Assembly (NCBI GenBank): GCA_050789255.1
Contig: JBOZRQ010000016.1
Span: forward strand, 41,795-105,794
Reading direction: 5' to 3'
Length of the DNA stretch: 64,000 nucleotides
From: JBOZRQ01 sp050789255
Lineage (GTDB): Bacteria; Bacillota; Sulfobacillia; Symbiobacteriales; Symbiobacteriaceae
Position 1 is the first letter of the stretch; every line of letters begins with the position of its first letter. A model generated the notes under the pieces. The model worked only from the letters and a program-made list of their open reading frames with translations, had not been told where the DNA came from and did not search any database. Positions 18,151-26,800 of the stretch are shown in pieces. The position numbers and the translations under genes were made by a program.

Positions 18151-18167
18151 CGTAAAGTACCTTTACG
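18151..18167. promoter_or_regulatory. ROK operator 1
   Basis: CGTAAAG-TAC-CTTTACG is a perfect 17-bp palindrome in the leader of the ROK gene, 39 bases upstream of its ATG. A second, nearly identical site lies at 18247-18263. Confidence 0.7.
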
Positions 18168-18210
18168 AAGTTGGCGGAAAGGGAGCCGCCACCCAGGCGG
18201 CTTCACCCAT

Positions 18211-18239
18211 ATTCTCCCCAAATCTGTCTAACTTGTCAA
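18211..18239 (-). promoter_or_regulatory. Promoter of the ROK gene
   Basis: Reading leftward: TTGACA (18234-18239), 17 bases, GAGAAT (18211-18216). The transcript leader carries a GAGCCGCC / GGCGGCTT stem-loop at 18183-18203 and operator 1. Confidence 0.6.
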
Positions 18240-18246
18240 GGAGAAT

Positions 18247-18263
18247 CGTAAAGAGCCTTTACA
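18247..18263. promoter_or_regulatory. ROK operator 2
   Basis: CGTAAAG-AGC-CTTTACA matches operator 1 in 13 of the 14 arm positions and the spacing. It lies just upstream of the ROK -35 and could also affect rightward transcription toward the ger remnants. Confidence 0.65.
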
Positions 18264-18333
18264 GAGTGCATGCGCACGATCCATCGCTGGGGAGACTGAA
18301 AATGGCGGTAATCTACCCGGAGGGAGGCCCGCC

Positions 18334-18745
18334 ATGGGCAAATGGATCGACACCTTGCACAAGCTCTTCAACCCTGCCCGGACGGTCCCGGGGTCTAGGT
18401 CCTTCACCATCAAGTACCCCGAGCGCCCCCTACCCGGAGCTCTCCCGGCTCTTCTTTCCGATGCTGGACCTGACACGCATGATCGAGATGGGCGAGTTCC
18501 TCCAGCGGCTGGAGGCGCTGTTCGTCTTCCTCTGGGTCTTCATCGCCGGGTTTAAGGTCTGCCTGGGCATCTTGTGCGCCGCCAGAACGCTTCAGGAGAT
18601 ATACCAGATCGATGACTACAGACCGCTGACTGTGCCCCTGTGCCTGCTCATGTATGCCGTAGCCTTCGCACCGGTCAATGCGGTGCAGGTGGCCTGGCTC
18701 GATGGCAACAACCTGGGCCTGTGGAGTTGGCCGTTCTGGGGGGAT
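18334..18745 (+). pseudogene. gerAB: Remnant of a gerAB-type germination permease gene
   Basis: An ATG at 18334 with a GGAGGGAGG site opens a reading (MGKWIDTLHKLFNPARTV) that does not belong to GerAB and runs out of frame. In another frame, about 18440-18745, lies a recognisable GerAB C-terminus: YPELSRLFFPMLDLTRMIEMGEFLQR, the ALFVFLWVFIAGFKVCLG helix, QIDDYRPLTVPL and AVAFAPVNAVQV. The first two thirds of the permease are missing, so the gene looks deleted internally. The orphan start may be the N-terminus of a lost gerAA joined to the remnant. No function is expected. Confidence 0.75.
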
Positions 18746-19765
18746 GCTGGGACGGCGCGAGATCGAAGACGTGGCCCTCGTCCTCTCCCTGGGCCTCGAC
18801 CAGGCGCCCGGAACGAACCGGGTCCGGCTCACCGTTCAGATTGCCGTCCCCCGGGCGCTCGGATCGGGGAACCCGTCTGCCGGGTCCTCCGACCCCAATA
18901 CGCCCCCGGCAGTCGTTGAGTCGGTGGAGGCCGGCACGATCACCGAAGCGCTCCGCGAACTCGAGACCTTCATCAACCGACGTGTCACCTTCATGCATCT
19001 CAAGTCGATCGTCTTCGGAAGGGAGCTAGCCGAAGCGGGCCGAAGGAGCCGGCCCTCTACCTCGAAGACCTCACCCGGCGCGCCTCCGAGCGGACAGTGC
19101 GCGCCCCCCGCGTCAACCTCCACCGCTTACTGATCGGCTACGACAGCCTGGGAGAGGAGTCGGTGATGCCCATTCTGCGGCCCAAGGCGACCACCCCCGG
19201 CCTGGAGAACCGGGGAGGCCCCACAAAGGGCCAACTTCTTGGGGCGGCGGTCTTCCGAAAGGACCGCATGGTGGGAGAGCTTTCGCCCGAAGAGACGGAG
19301 ACGTTGCTGCTGCTCTCCGGCCGGATCAATCATTTCATCGAGGTAATTCCCGTCCCCGGCGATAGCCGCCAGGTGGCAGTGGACCTGACCGCAGGGGACC
19401 GCCAGATTGCAGTCGACCCCCGTGGCACGGTGCCGCGCCTCTCCGTTCGAATGCGTTTGGAGGGCGAACTGCGGGAGATGCAGATGTCCGACATCCAACT
19501 GACCGATGAGCTCTTGGCCCAGTTGGAGCAAGCGATCACCGCGAGCTTGGAGCGAAAGGCTGGCAACCTGGTGCGCAGGCTTCAGACCGAGTTCAGGGCC
19601 GACAGCGTGGGGTTCGGCAACCACGCCAGACTGCGGTTCCTCGACTGGCCCACCTGGACCCGATACAACTGGCCGGAGCGATTCCCAAATGCCACCCTTC
19701 AGGTCGCCTTTCAAAGCACCATTCGGCGCGTCGGCATGACATTTGATCGAGCGGGACCAAGGTAG
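18735..19765 (+). pseudogene. gerAC: Frameshifted gerAC-type germination lipoprotein gene
   Basis: The sequence encodes a nearly whole GerAC spread over three frames. LGGCWD (lipobox end) is in one frame near 18740. GRREIEDVALVLSLGLDQ through FMHLKSIVFGRELAEAG follows in a second (to ~19035). ALYLEDLTRRASERTVRAPRVNLHRLL through RVGMTFDRAGPR continues in a third (to 19765). At least two frameshifts and loss of the signal peptide make it non-functional. It lies directly upstream of an intact gerAA-AB-AC set and appears to be the decayed end of an older tandem copy. Confidence 0.8.
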
Positions 19766-19844
19766 CCGGACCAGGGGGTCAGGTCGGCCTTTAGGCTCAG
19801 CAGGGGCCGAATGCACCGGATCACAAAAGCACACCCTAAGGATA

Positions 19845-21263
19845 ATGGAAGACCTGTCGCGTTCACTCAAAGCCAACCTGCGGCACCTGTCGCGAACGCT
19901 CCGCATGCCCGCAAATGCCGGCATTGAACACCGAGTTCTGGAACTTGCCACCTCGCCGCCCCGCCAGGCGCTGCTGATCTGGGTCGATGGCCTGGTCGCC
20001 GCCGACGGCCTTGCCCGAGGCGTAGTGGCGCCGCTCGGCGCCCTGCATGGTGACCTCACGCCCGCAGCTCTGAGCCGTGAGCTGCTCATCCAGGTCGCAT
20101 TCCGCAGTCACAACGTGGGCGAGGTGGTTTCGGGAATCTGTAACGGCCACGCGGCCCTGCTGATCAGCGGGTGGGCGGAGGCGTGGCTCCTCGATGTGGC
20201 GGACTTCGGGCATCACCACCAGGGCCAGGCGATATCAAACCCCAATGTGGAAGTCTTTGCCTCCGATTTACGGGCCAACCTGGGGCTCATCCGTAAGCGG
20301 CAACGAACCCCTCACCTGGTCGCCAGAAAGGTGCGGCTGAAAAACGGCAAGCGAGGACAGGTTCTGCTGCTTTACCGATCCGACCGTGCCCGCCCTGCCC
20401 TGATCCAGCGGGTGCACCGGTGGGTCAGGGGCCACGTGGGTGAGGAGGAGACCGCCCGGGGCGCCCTCACCGGCAGGAGCGCCGTCTTTGGCCTGCTCCC
20501 ACGGTTCAGCACTTCCAACTTCCCGGACATGTCGTCGCTCTTTCTGGACAACGGCCACGTGTTAGTCCTGGTTGACAGGGTCCCCTATGTCTGCGTTGCA
20601 CCAGTCACAGCTGCCTCCTTCAGTCCGGCACCCGCCGACCTGGTGCGCTATCCGGTGCACCGTTGGCTGGCACGCATACGCGTGGTGTTCTATCTGACCA
20701 CCCTGCTCTTGCCGGGCATGGTCGTCTCCCTGATGAACTACCACCATGAGATGGTCCCCACCACCTTCCTGCTGTCCGTGGCCTCCGTTCGGGAGAACGC
20801 TCCTTTTGGCGTCTTTTTTGAGGTCCTGCTCCTGGAGGTGCTGGTGGAGGTCAGCCGAGAGGCCTCCTTCCGCCTCCCCGTATCGCTACCAATCGGAGCA
20901 GCGATGCTCTCCGTCGTCCTGATCTCTCTCCTGGCGGTCCTGACGGGCCTCGTTGGACCAGTGCCAGCGCTCGCGGCGTGTGCGGGCACCCTCTCCTCCC
21001 TGGCGCTGCCGAGCTACGAGGGGGCCTACCTGGTGCGCACGTGGCGGTTCTACCTGCTCTTGGCGGGCACAATTCTCGGGTTTTTCGGCATGGCCTCCGT
21101 GTTCGGAATTCTGCTCACCTACCTTGCGCAGGCGCGCTCCTGGGGCGTGCCCTTTCTGGGTCCGTCCGGATGGGAGTTCCAGAACCCTGAAGCCGACGCA
21201 GTCACCCCGCCGGGGTCCAAAGGGGCGAAACCGCGTGCCAAGAACGGCCTTTTCCTTCGGTAG
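19845..21263 (+). CDS. gerAA: GerAA-type spore germination protein
   Basis: GerAA proteins sit in the spore inner membrane and, with GerAB and GerAC, form the nutrient germinant receptor. This 472-residue protein has the soluble N-terminal half, the conserved LDNGHVLVLVDRVPYVCVAP segment, then membrane helices with the YHHEMVPTTFLLSVASVREN and LLEVLVEVSREASFRLP motifs typical of the family. The start is uncertain: I took the ATG at 19845 (AAGGATA just before it), but a TTG at 19743 is in frame and overlaps the gerAC remnant. It overlaps gerAB by 29 bases. It is more diverged than the copy at 32950-34473. Confidence 0.85.
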   Translation: MEDLSRSLKANLRHLSRTLRMPANAGIEHRVLELATSPPRQALLIWVDGLVAADGLARGVVAPLGALHGDLTPAALSRELLIQVAFRSHNVGEVVSGICNGHAALLISGWAEAWLLDVADFGHHHQGQAISNPNVEVFASDLRANLGLIRKRQRTPHLVARKVRLKNGKRGQVLLLYRSDRARPALIQRVHRWVRGHVGEEETARGALTGRSAVFGLLPRFSTSNFPDMSSLFLDNGHVLVLVDRVPYVCVAPVTAASFSPAPADLVRYPVHRWLARIRVVFYLTTLLLPGMVVSLMNYHHEMVPTTFLLSVASVRENAPFGVFFEVLLLEVLVEVSREASFRLPVSLPIGAAMLSVVLISLLAVLTGLVGPVPALAACAGTLSSLALPSYEGAYLVRTWRFYLLLAGTILGFFGMASVFGILLTYLAQARSWGVPFLGPSGWEFQNPEADAVTPPGSKGAKPRAKNGLFLR

Positions 21264-22326
21264 CCGCTCGCTGATCGGGCTGGGCGTGATGATGAGCCTG
21301 GCCCAACTCTTTCAGCCCGGGCTGCAAATTATTTTCCGCAACGGGATGAACGCCGCGTGGCTGGCGGCCCTGCTGGGAGGGTTCTTCTCCACGCTGGTGC
21401 TGCTGCCCATGGCCGTGTCCCTGAAGCGGTTGCCGGGCGGCAGTCTCGTCGACCTGGCGCAGGCCGCTGTGGGCCGAGCGGGGGCCATGGCCGTGGCCAC
21501 CGTTCTGAGCGCCATCTTCTGCTTCGTGTCCGGCCTGTTCGTGCGGGAGACCTCGGAGATGGCCATCTCTGCGGTCTTCCCCCACACACCGCAAACGTTC
21601 GCCACCACCACCTTGCTCTTGGGCGCCGTATACGTGGCATGGGGCGACGGGTCGTCGGTGGTCCGGCTGGGGCGTCTGATTCTGCCCGCCCTCGTGATCT
21701 CCGTTGGGCTCATTATGGTGGGATCGATGGGATGGGGCGAGTGGAAATACCTGCTCCCCCTGTGGGGACCCGGCCTGCCCACGCTGCTGGCCACCACGCC
21801 CCAGAACGCATCCTTCTTCGCCCCGGCTGCGGTTCTCGCCGTTCTGGCCGGCGATGTCAGCGACCGCACCTCCCTGGTGCGGGTCTTCGTCCTCACCCCG
21901 CTGATCAGCGGTCTGGCTCTGGCCGTGGTCAAACTGATTCTTTCAGTGGTCTTCTCGTACCCGGTGGGCCTGAATATCGCCATGCCCCTGCACATGGCTG
22001 CCAGGCTGGTGGTAGGCGGCCGTTTCTTTGAGCGGCTGGAGGGGGTTTGGGTCTTCATGTGGGTCCTGGGGATCACCGTTTTGCTCGGGGCGCTGTTGCA
22101 TGCGGCCGCCGCCACCTTCTCCCGTGCCTTCTCAATGGAGCGCCACCGCACCGCACTCTTTCCGCTGGCCACCGTCACCCTCACGGTCGCGTTCTTTCCG
22201 CCTGACCAAGCTACCACCATCACCTGGCATCAGGAGTCCTCCCTCTGGGTCACAGCGATCTCATTGCTCCTCCCCGCCCTGCTGGGCGTCATTGGCCTGC
22301 TCCGCCTCCCGGCGAGACCGTCGTGA
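21235..22326 (+). CDS. gerAB: GerAB-type spore germination permease
   Basis: The 363-residue protein has about ten hydrophobic helices of the amino-acid/polyamine permease type, the fold of GerAB, which binds germinants within the membrane. I set the start at the GTG at 21235, within the end of gerAA and after AAAGGGGCG, giving the usual GerAB length. The SYPVGLNIAMPLHMAARLVVGGRFFERLEGVWVFMWV region is the family's most conserved part. It overlaps gerAC by four bases. Confidence 0.88.
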   Translation: MPRTAFSFGSRSLIGLGVMMSLAQLFQPGLQIIFRNGMNAAWLAALLGGFFSTLVLLPMAVSLKRLPGGSLVDLAQAAVGRAGAMAVATVLSAIFCFVSGLFVRETSEMAISAVFPHTPQTFATTTLLLGAVYVAWGDGSSVVRLGRLILPALVISVGLIMVGSMGWGEWKYLLPLWGPGLPTLLATTPQNASFFAPAAVLAVLAGDVSDRTSLVRVFVLTPLISGLALAVVKLILSVVFSYPVGLNIAMPLHMAARLVVGGRFFERLEGVWVFMWVLGITVLLGALLHAAAATFSRAFSMERHRTALFPLATVTLTVAFFPPDQATTITWHQESSLWVTAISLLLPALLGVIGLLRLPARPS

Positions 22327-23546
22327 AGGCGCTGAAGCCGGTGGTCCTCCTCCTGGCGCTCTCGCTCCTGACGGGGTGCTGGGACCGCCTGGAGGTGGAG
22401 GATGGGCTGTTCCCAGTCACCATGGCGGTCGACAAGGGTGCGCACCGCCGCTATAAGGTGGCGCTCCGCGTGCCGATCAGCGGCCGCATGCGGGCCGGTG
22501 TGCTCGGGGGGAACAATCCCGAGGGCGGAACTTCCGAGATGATTTCTGCCGAGGGCGATACGGTGTGGCAGGCGCTCTATGTCATGAACGCCGCCGTCAC
22601 CCGGCGAATCACCATGCGCCACATGCGGGGCGTGATTGTCGGCGAACCGCTGGCCAGGGAAGGCCTCACCGAGTTGTTCAACGAGCTGGGGCGCAACGGT
22701 GAATTGCGCCAGACCTCCGGTTTCTGGGTCGCCAGGGGGAGTGCCGACGAGATCCTCGCCAACGCGCGTCCCACGGGCGAGTTCAACCCCGGAAAGATCA
22801 ACGAGGGCCTGCTGCTGGTCGAAAAGCACCTGCACATGGCCCCCCACATCCGCCTGCATCACATGTTGAACCGGTCGGCGGCTGTCGGGGTCGACCCGTT
22901 TGCCCCTGTGGTGGCGCTCAACCGCAAAATCATGGGCCAGGACGGTGACAGCAGGGTCCCGACCTCCAGCGTGGCGGGGGACCTGAACCGTGCCGGACTG
23001 AACCCTGTGGAAACTGCCGGCACTGCGGTTTTCCAGAATTCCAGGCTCAAGGGCTTTCTGACGGTCGACGAGACACAACTCCTGCTCGCGCTGCGTGGCG
23101 AGATGGGAAAGGCCTACATGACCTTCCCCGATCCCATGGCTGGAGGGCGGTCCATGATCCTGCGCCTTCAGCAGGAGAACCTGCCCCAGTACCGTGCGTC
23201 GATCGCGGCGGGCGGGCCCAGGGTTGCGCTCCGCCTGCTCTTCGAGGCAGAAGTGATCTCCGGGGCCGCCGATTTTGCGGACCCCCAGACCCGGCAGCGC
23301 ATTGAGGACGCCGTTGGGGGGGCGGTCGTGGCACACGCCCAATCTGTGCTGCGCAAGACCCGCGAGTGGCAAACGGATCCCGTTGGGCTCGGCCTTCAGT
23401 TCCGGAGCCACTTTGCCACCTGGCATGAGTGGGCACGCTACCGCTGGCGGGACCAGATTCCCAAGCTCAAGGTGCAGGTGAGTGCGACCGTGCGCATCCG
23501 GCGATTCGGACTCCTCATTGGCCCGACGGAGTCCCGGGGAGAGTAA
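22323..23546 (+). CDS. gerAC: GerAC-type spore germination lipoprotein
   Basis: The 407-residue protein begins at a GTG overlapping the gerAB stop. It has a signal peptide ending in LSLLTGCWDRLEVED; Cys19 is the lipidated residue and C-W-D-R-x-E is the GerAC hallmark. The body follows the three-domain GerAC pattern (ITMRHMRGVIVGEPLAREG, ETAGTAVFQNSRLKGFLT and a C-terminal WARYRWRDQIPKLKVQVS). It is anchored on the outer face of the spore inner membrane. The operon continues with a small membrane gene. Confidence 0.92.
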   Translation: MKALKPVVLLLALSLLTGCWDRLEVEDGLFPVTMAVDKGAHRRYKVALRVPISGRMRAGVLGGNNPEGGTSEMISAEGDTVWQALYVMNAAVTRRITMRHMRGVIVGEPLAREGLTELFNELGRNGELRQTSGFWVARGSADEILANARPTGEFNPGKINEGLLLVEKHLHMAPHIRLHHMLNRSAAVGVDPFAPVVALNRKIMGQDGDSRVPTSSVAGDLNRAGLNPVETAGTAVFQNSRLKGFLTVDETQLLLALRGEMGKAYMTFPDPMAGGRSMILRLQQENLPQYRASIAAGGPRVALRLLFEAEVISGAADFADPQTRQRIEDAVGGAVVAHAQSVLRKTREWQTDPVGLGLQFRSHFATWHEWARYRWRDQIPKLKVQVSATVRIRRFGLLIGPTESRGE

Positions 23547-23549
23547 GTC

Positions 23550-23726
23550 ATGCAAGACTGGGACCGCATGGTCATGATGGGGATTGGGACCTTGGTTTCC
23601 CTGTTCACGGTCTGGGACAGCCGCAAACTGTGGAAGAAACGCAGGTACGCAGCCCTGCTGGGCGTGGGGATTCTCGTGGTCGGCGCAGTTGGGGTCCCCC
23701 TGCTGCTGGCGATCTTTGCGACGTAA
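23550..23726 (+). CDS. Small two-helix membrane protein, possible germination receptor D subunit
   Basis: An ATG three bases after the gerAC stop opens a 58-residue frame. It has one hydrophobic segment at ~8-21, a basic stretch (SRKLWKKRRYAA) and a strong second helix at ~34-57. Small two-helix proteins encoded next to gerA operons (for example GerUD of Priestia megaterium) modulate germinant receptors. Size, topology and position match. The assignment is by context only. Confidence 0.6.
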   Translation: MQDWDRMVMMGIGTLVSLFTVWDSRKLWKKRRYAALLGVGILVVGAVGVPLLLAIFAT

Positions 23727-23800
23727 CCGCGGGCGCGAGAGGGTTTTGGTGCGCCATCTTTAACTCATTACTTGAAGAATAGAATAAAGGTGGCGACACC

Positions 23801-26800
23801 GTGCCCGACCGCAGCGATCCCCCGCGCGGCCTTACGCAGTCCGTGCTTTGGCTGGGGGCCGCCCTGGACCTGACCTTCGCGCTGGTCATGCTCTACATGC
23901 CATTTCAGTTCCAGGGGGACCCCTTCCGGTTCATGTATGGATACCTGCGCCCCCTCGGAGCGCTCTTTTTCACCGCCGGGGTTCTGTTGATTCTGCACCT
24001 GGCCAAAATCGGCATGCCGGCCTGGGTCGGCCGGCTGGGAGTCGCTCTGACATGTGCGGGGTTGGTGGGCTGGATCGGATCGGTTCAGCTGACTGCGACG
24101 CGCGTCTCCGTGAGCCTGGTTGCCTATGTCCTGCTGGCTGTCGGGCTGCCGCTGGCGGCTTTCAGGCCTCGCTTCGACCAGCTGGTCTTCCGCAGCCTCT
24201 ATGGCGTGGCGCTCTTCTTGTCCGGCGTAACGATTCTCATTGCCCGCCTGCGGCGCCCCGAGATCGATCTGTCCATGTGGGTGGACCTGCTTTTCCTCGT
24301 CCCGGGTCTGCTCCTGCTGACCATGCATCGCCGCTTCCAGGCGAACCCCCGGATGGCCGGGATCGCCACGCTCGGTGCGGCAGCGCCGCTCATTTGGTAC
24401 ACCCGGGTTTGGCTCGCAAATACATCAAATTGGCTTGGAGCGGGCATTACGGCCACACTTGCGGCGGGCGCCCTGCTGGGCGGGCTCTACCTGGTAAGGC
24501 CGTGGCGACTCACCCTGCCCATGCTTCGGCGCCGGGTCCTCGCCCTTGGGCTGGGGCTCGCCCTGATACCCGCTCTGGTGATTGGCGCCGTAGCCGTCTA
24601 CCAGGTGCAGAACTTCGCTTTCCGGCAGGGTGGGGCACAACTTATGGAGGAGCTGTCGCGGCTGGAGCGGTACGTTGGCCGTGGCGGCGTCGATACCTCT
24701 GGCTTCGCCCTGTCCTCACCGGATATCTCCGTGCAGGTCACCGACCCCGCCATCCTGCCCACGGAGTGGGACCGCGGCGCCCGGCCTGACCCCTTCGAGG
24801 CGCTCTCCCCCGCCGGTGAGCGGCTGATTGTGGCCTATGTCCGCTCGCCTGCCGACGGCAGCGTACTGATCGCCACGATGCCGGCCCAGGTGGTCTACGC
24901 CCCGGCACGCCAGGCTGCCGCGAGCATCCTGGGGGGCGCCCTTCTCGCCGGCCTGGCGGCCGCCCTCCTGAGCCTCGTATTCGGCCAGCGCATCACTCGA
25001 CGCCTCGCCAGGCTACAGGACGCCGTAGTCGAGATCGGCTCCTCTCGCTTCGAGGCCGCCGCAGGGCTCCCGACCCTGGGCGACGACGAGATCTCCCTGC
25101 TCTCGGGCGCCATTGGCCACATGACCAGCGCCCTGATTCAACGCGACCGTGAGCGTGAGGATCAGGCCCGCCGGCAGGAGGTGATCGTCAGCCTGGGGCG
25201 CCAGGCGCTCATGCAGACGCCGGTGGCGGACCTGGTCGGCGAGGTGGCCCTGCAGGTCCGCCAGGCGCTGGGTGCCGGGTGGTGCTGCGTGCTGCAGCGG
25301 ACTTCCGGGGATACGCCCATGCGCCTGGCCGCAAGCAGCGGCTCCGTACCCGCCGGATTTGCACGGGGCAACACGGAGATGGCGGCGCTGATCGAAGGTG
25401 CGGTCTCCCAGCCGATCACGGGTGAGTTTGAAGGGTTCGTTGTCGCCGGGGGCGGGTCGCTGACGGAGCCAAGCGAGAGCGACCGACTCTTCCTCGGAAC
25501 GGTCGCCAATCTGGTCGCAACCGCCATGGACGCACACTACCGCAGGCAGCAGGCGGAGGCCGAGCACGCCGTCGCCCGACTCCTGTCGGGTGCGGAGAGC
25601 CTGCAAGAGGCGGCGCCCCTGGTGCTCAGGGACCTCGTGGAGGCACTCGAATGGTGCACAGGTATCTTCTGGGTGGTCAGCGACGACGGGGAGCGGCTGG
25701 AATGTCTCTCCACGTGGAGCAGCGACTCCGTGCCTGACTCCCGCATGGCCGCGGCCAGCAAGGTCATGTCGCTGCGGCGGGGGGAAGGACTGCCCGGTAC
25801 GGCCTGGGAAACCGGCACCACCTCCTGGCACTATGACCTGAGTGAAGCGCGGGGCTTCATGCGCTGGGAAGCCGCCGCCGCCGACGGCCTGACCGCCGGG
25901 GTGTGCCTGCCCGTAACCGTGGGCGAGGAGGTCCTGGGTCTCCTCGAATTCTACACCAGAGAGTCGCCGCATGTGGGCGCCTCGCTTCAGCGTGCGCTCG
26001 CAGCAGTGGGCCAGCAAGTGGGCCAATTCATCCGGCGTGACAAAGCAGAAGTTGCCCGCGAGCGACTCCTTCAGGCCGAACATGCCGCTCGCCTGCGCCA
26101 GGACTTCCTAGTCCAGGTAGCGCCCCATCTGTCCGAGTCGCTCGACCCGCAGGAGTTGGTCGACCGCATCGCCAGGCTCGTCGTGCCGGCCCTGGCCGAC
26201 TGCGCCGTGGTCTATCCTTCCATGGAAGGGCTCCTGCCGTCGATCGCCCATGTCGACCCGGCCCTCGAGCAGATGGCCCGGCCCGTGGTTCAAGCGCTCA
26301 AGCTGACGCCGCCCCCCTCCTCCGGGACCGCCGAGGTAGCCCGCCGCCTGACACCCTTTCTGGTCGAAGAGGTGACGGACGAGCTTCTGGACCGGCTCGC
26401 CCATACGGAGGAGATGGCCCGGATCACCAGGGCGATGGGAATCCGATCCTACCTGATCGTGCCGCTGATCGCAAAAGGGCGATACCTGGGCGCCCTGTCC
26501 CTGGGACTGACCACGCCCGGGCGCCGCTTCGGGCCGGAAGAGCAGGCGCTGGCCTCCGACCTGTCCTCCCGCATCGCCCTGGCGCTGGATAACGCCATGC
26601 TCCACCGGGCGGTTCAGGAGACCCTGCGCGCCCTGGAGGAATCCCACGCCAGGCTCGATACCCTCTTTGCCGCGGCCCCCGTCGGCGTGGCTCTCCTCGA
26701 CCGGGAGATCCGTTACGTGCAGGTCAACGAGGCGCTCGCTGAGATGAACGGCCTGTCCGTGGAGCACCACCTCGGACGGCACGTCACCGAGGTGCTTCCG

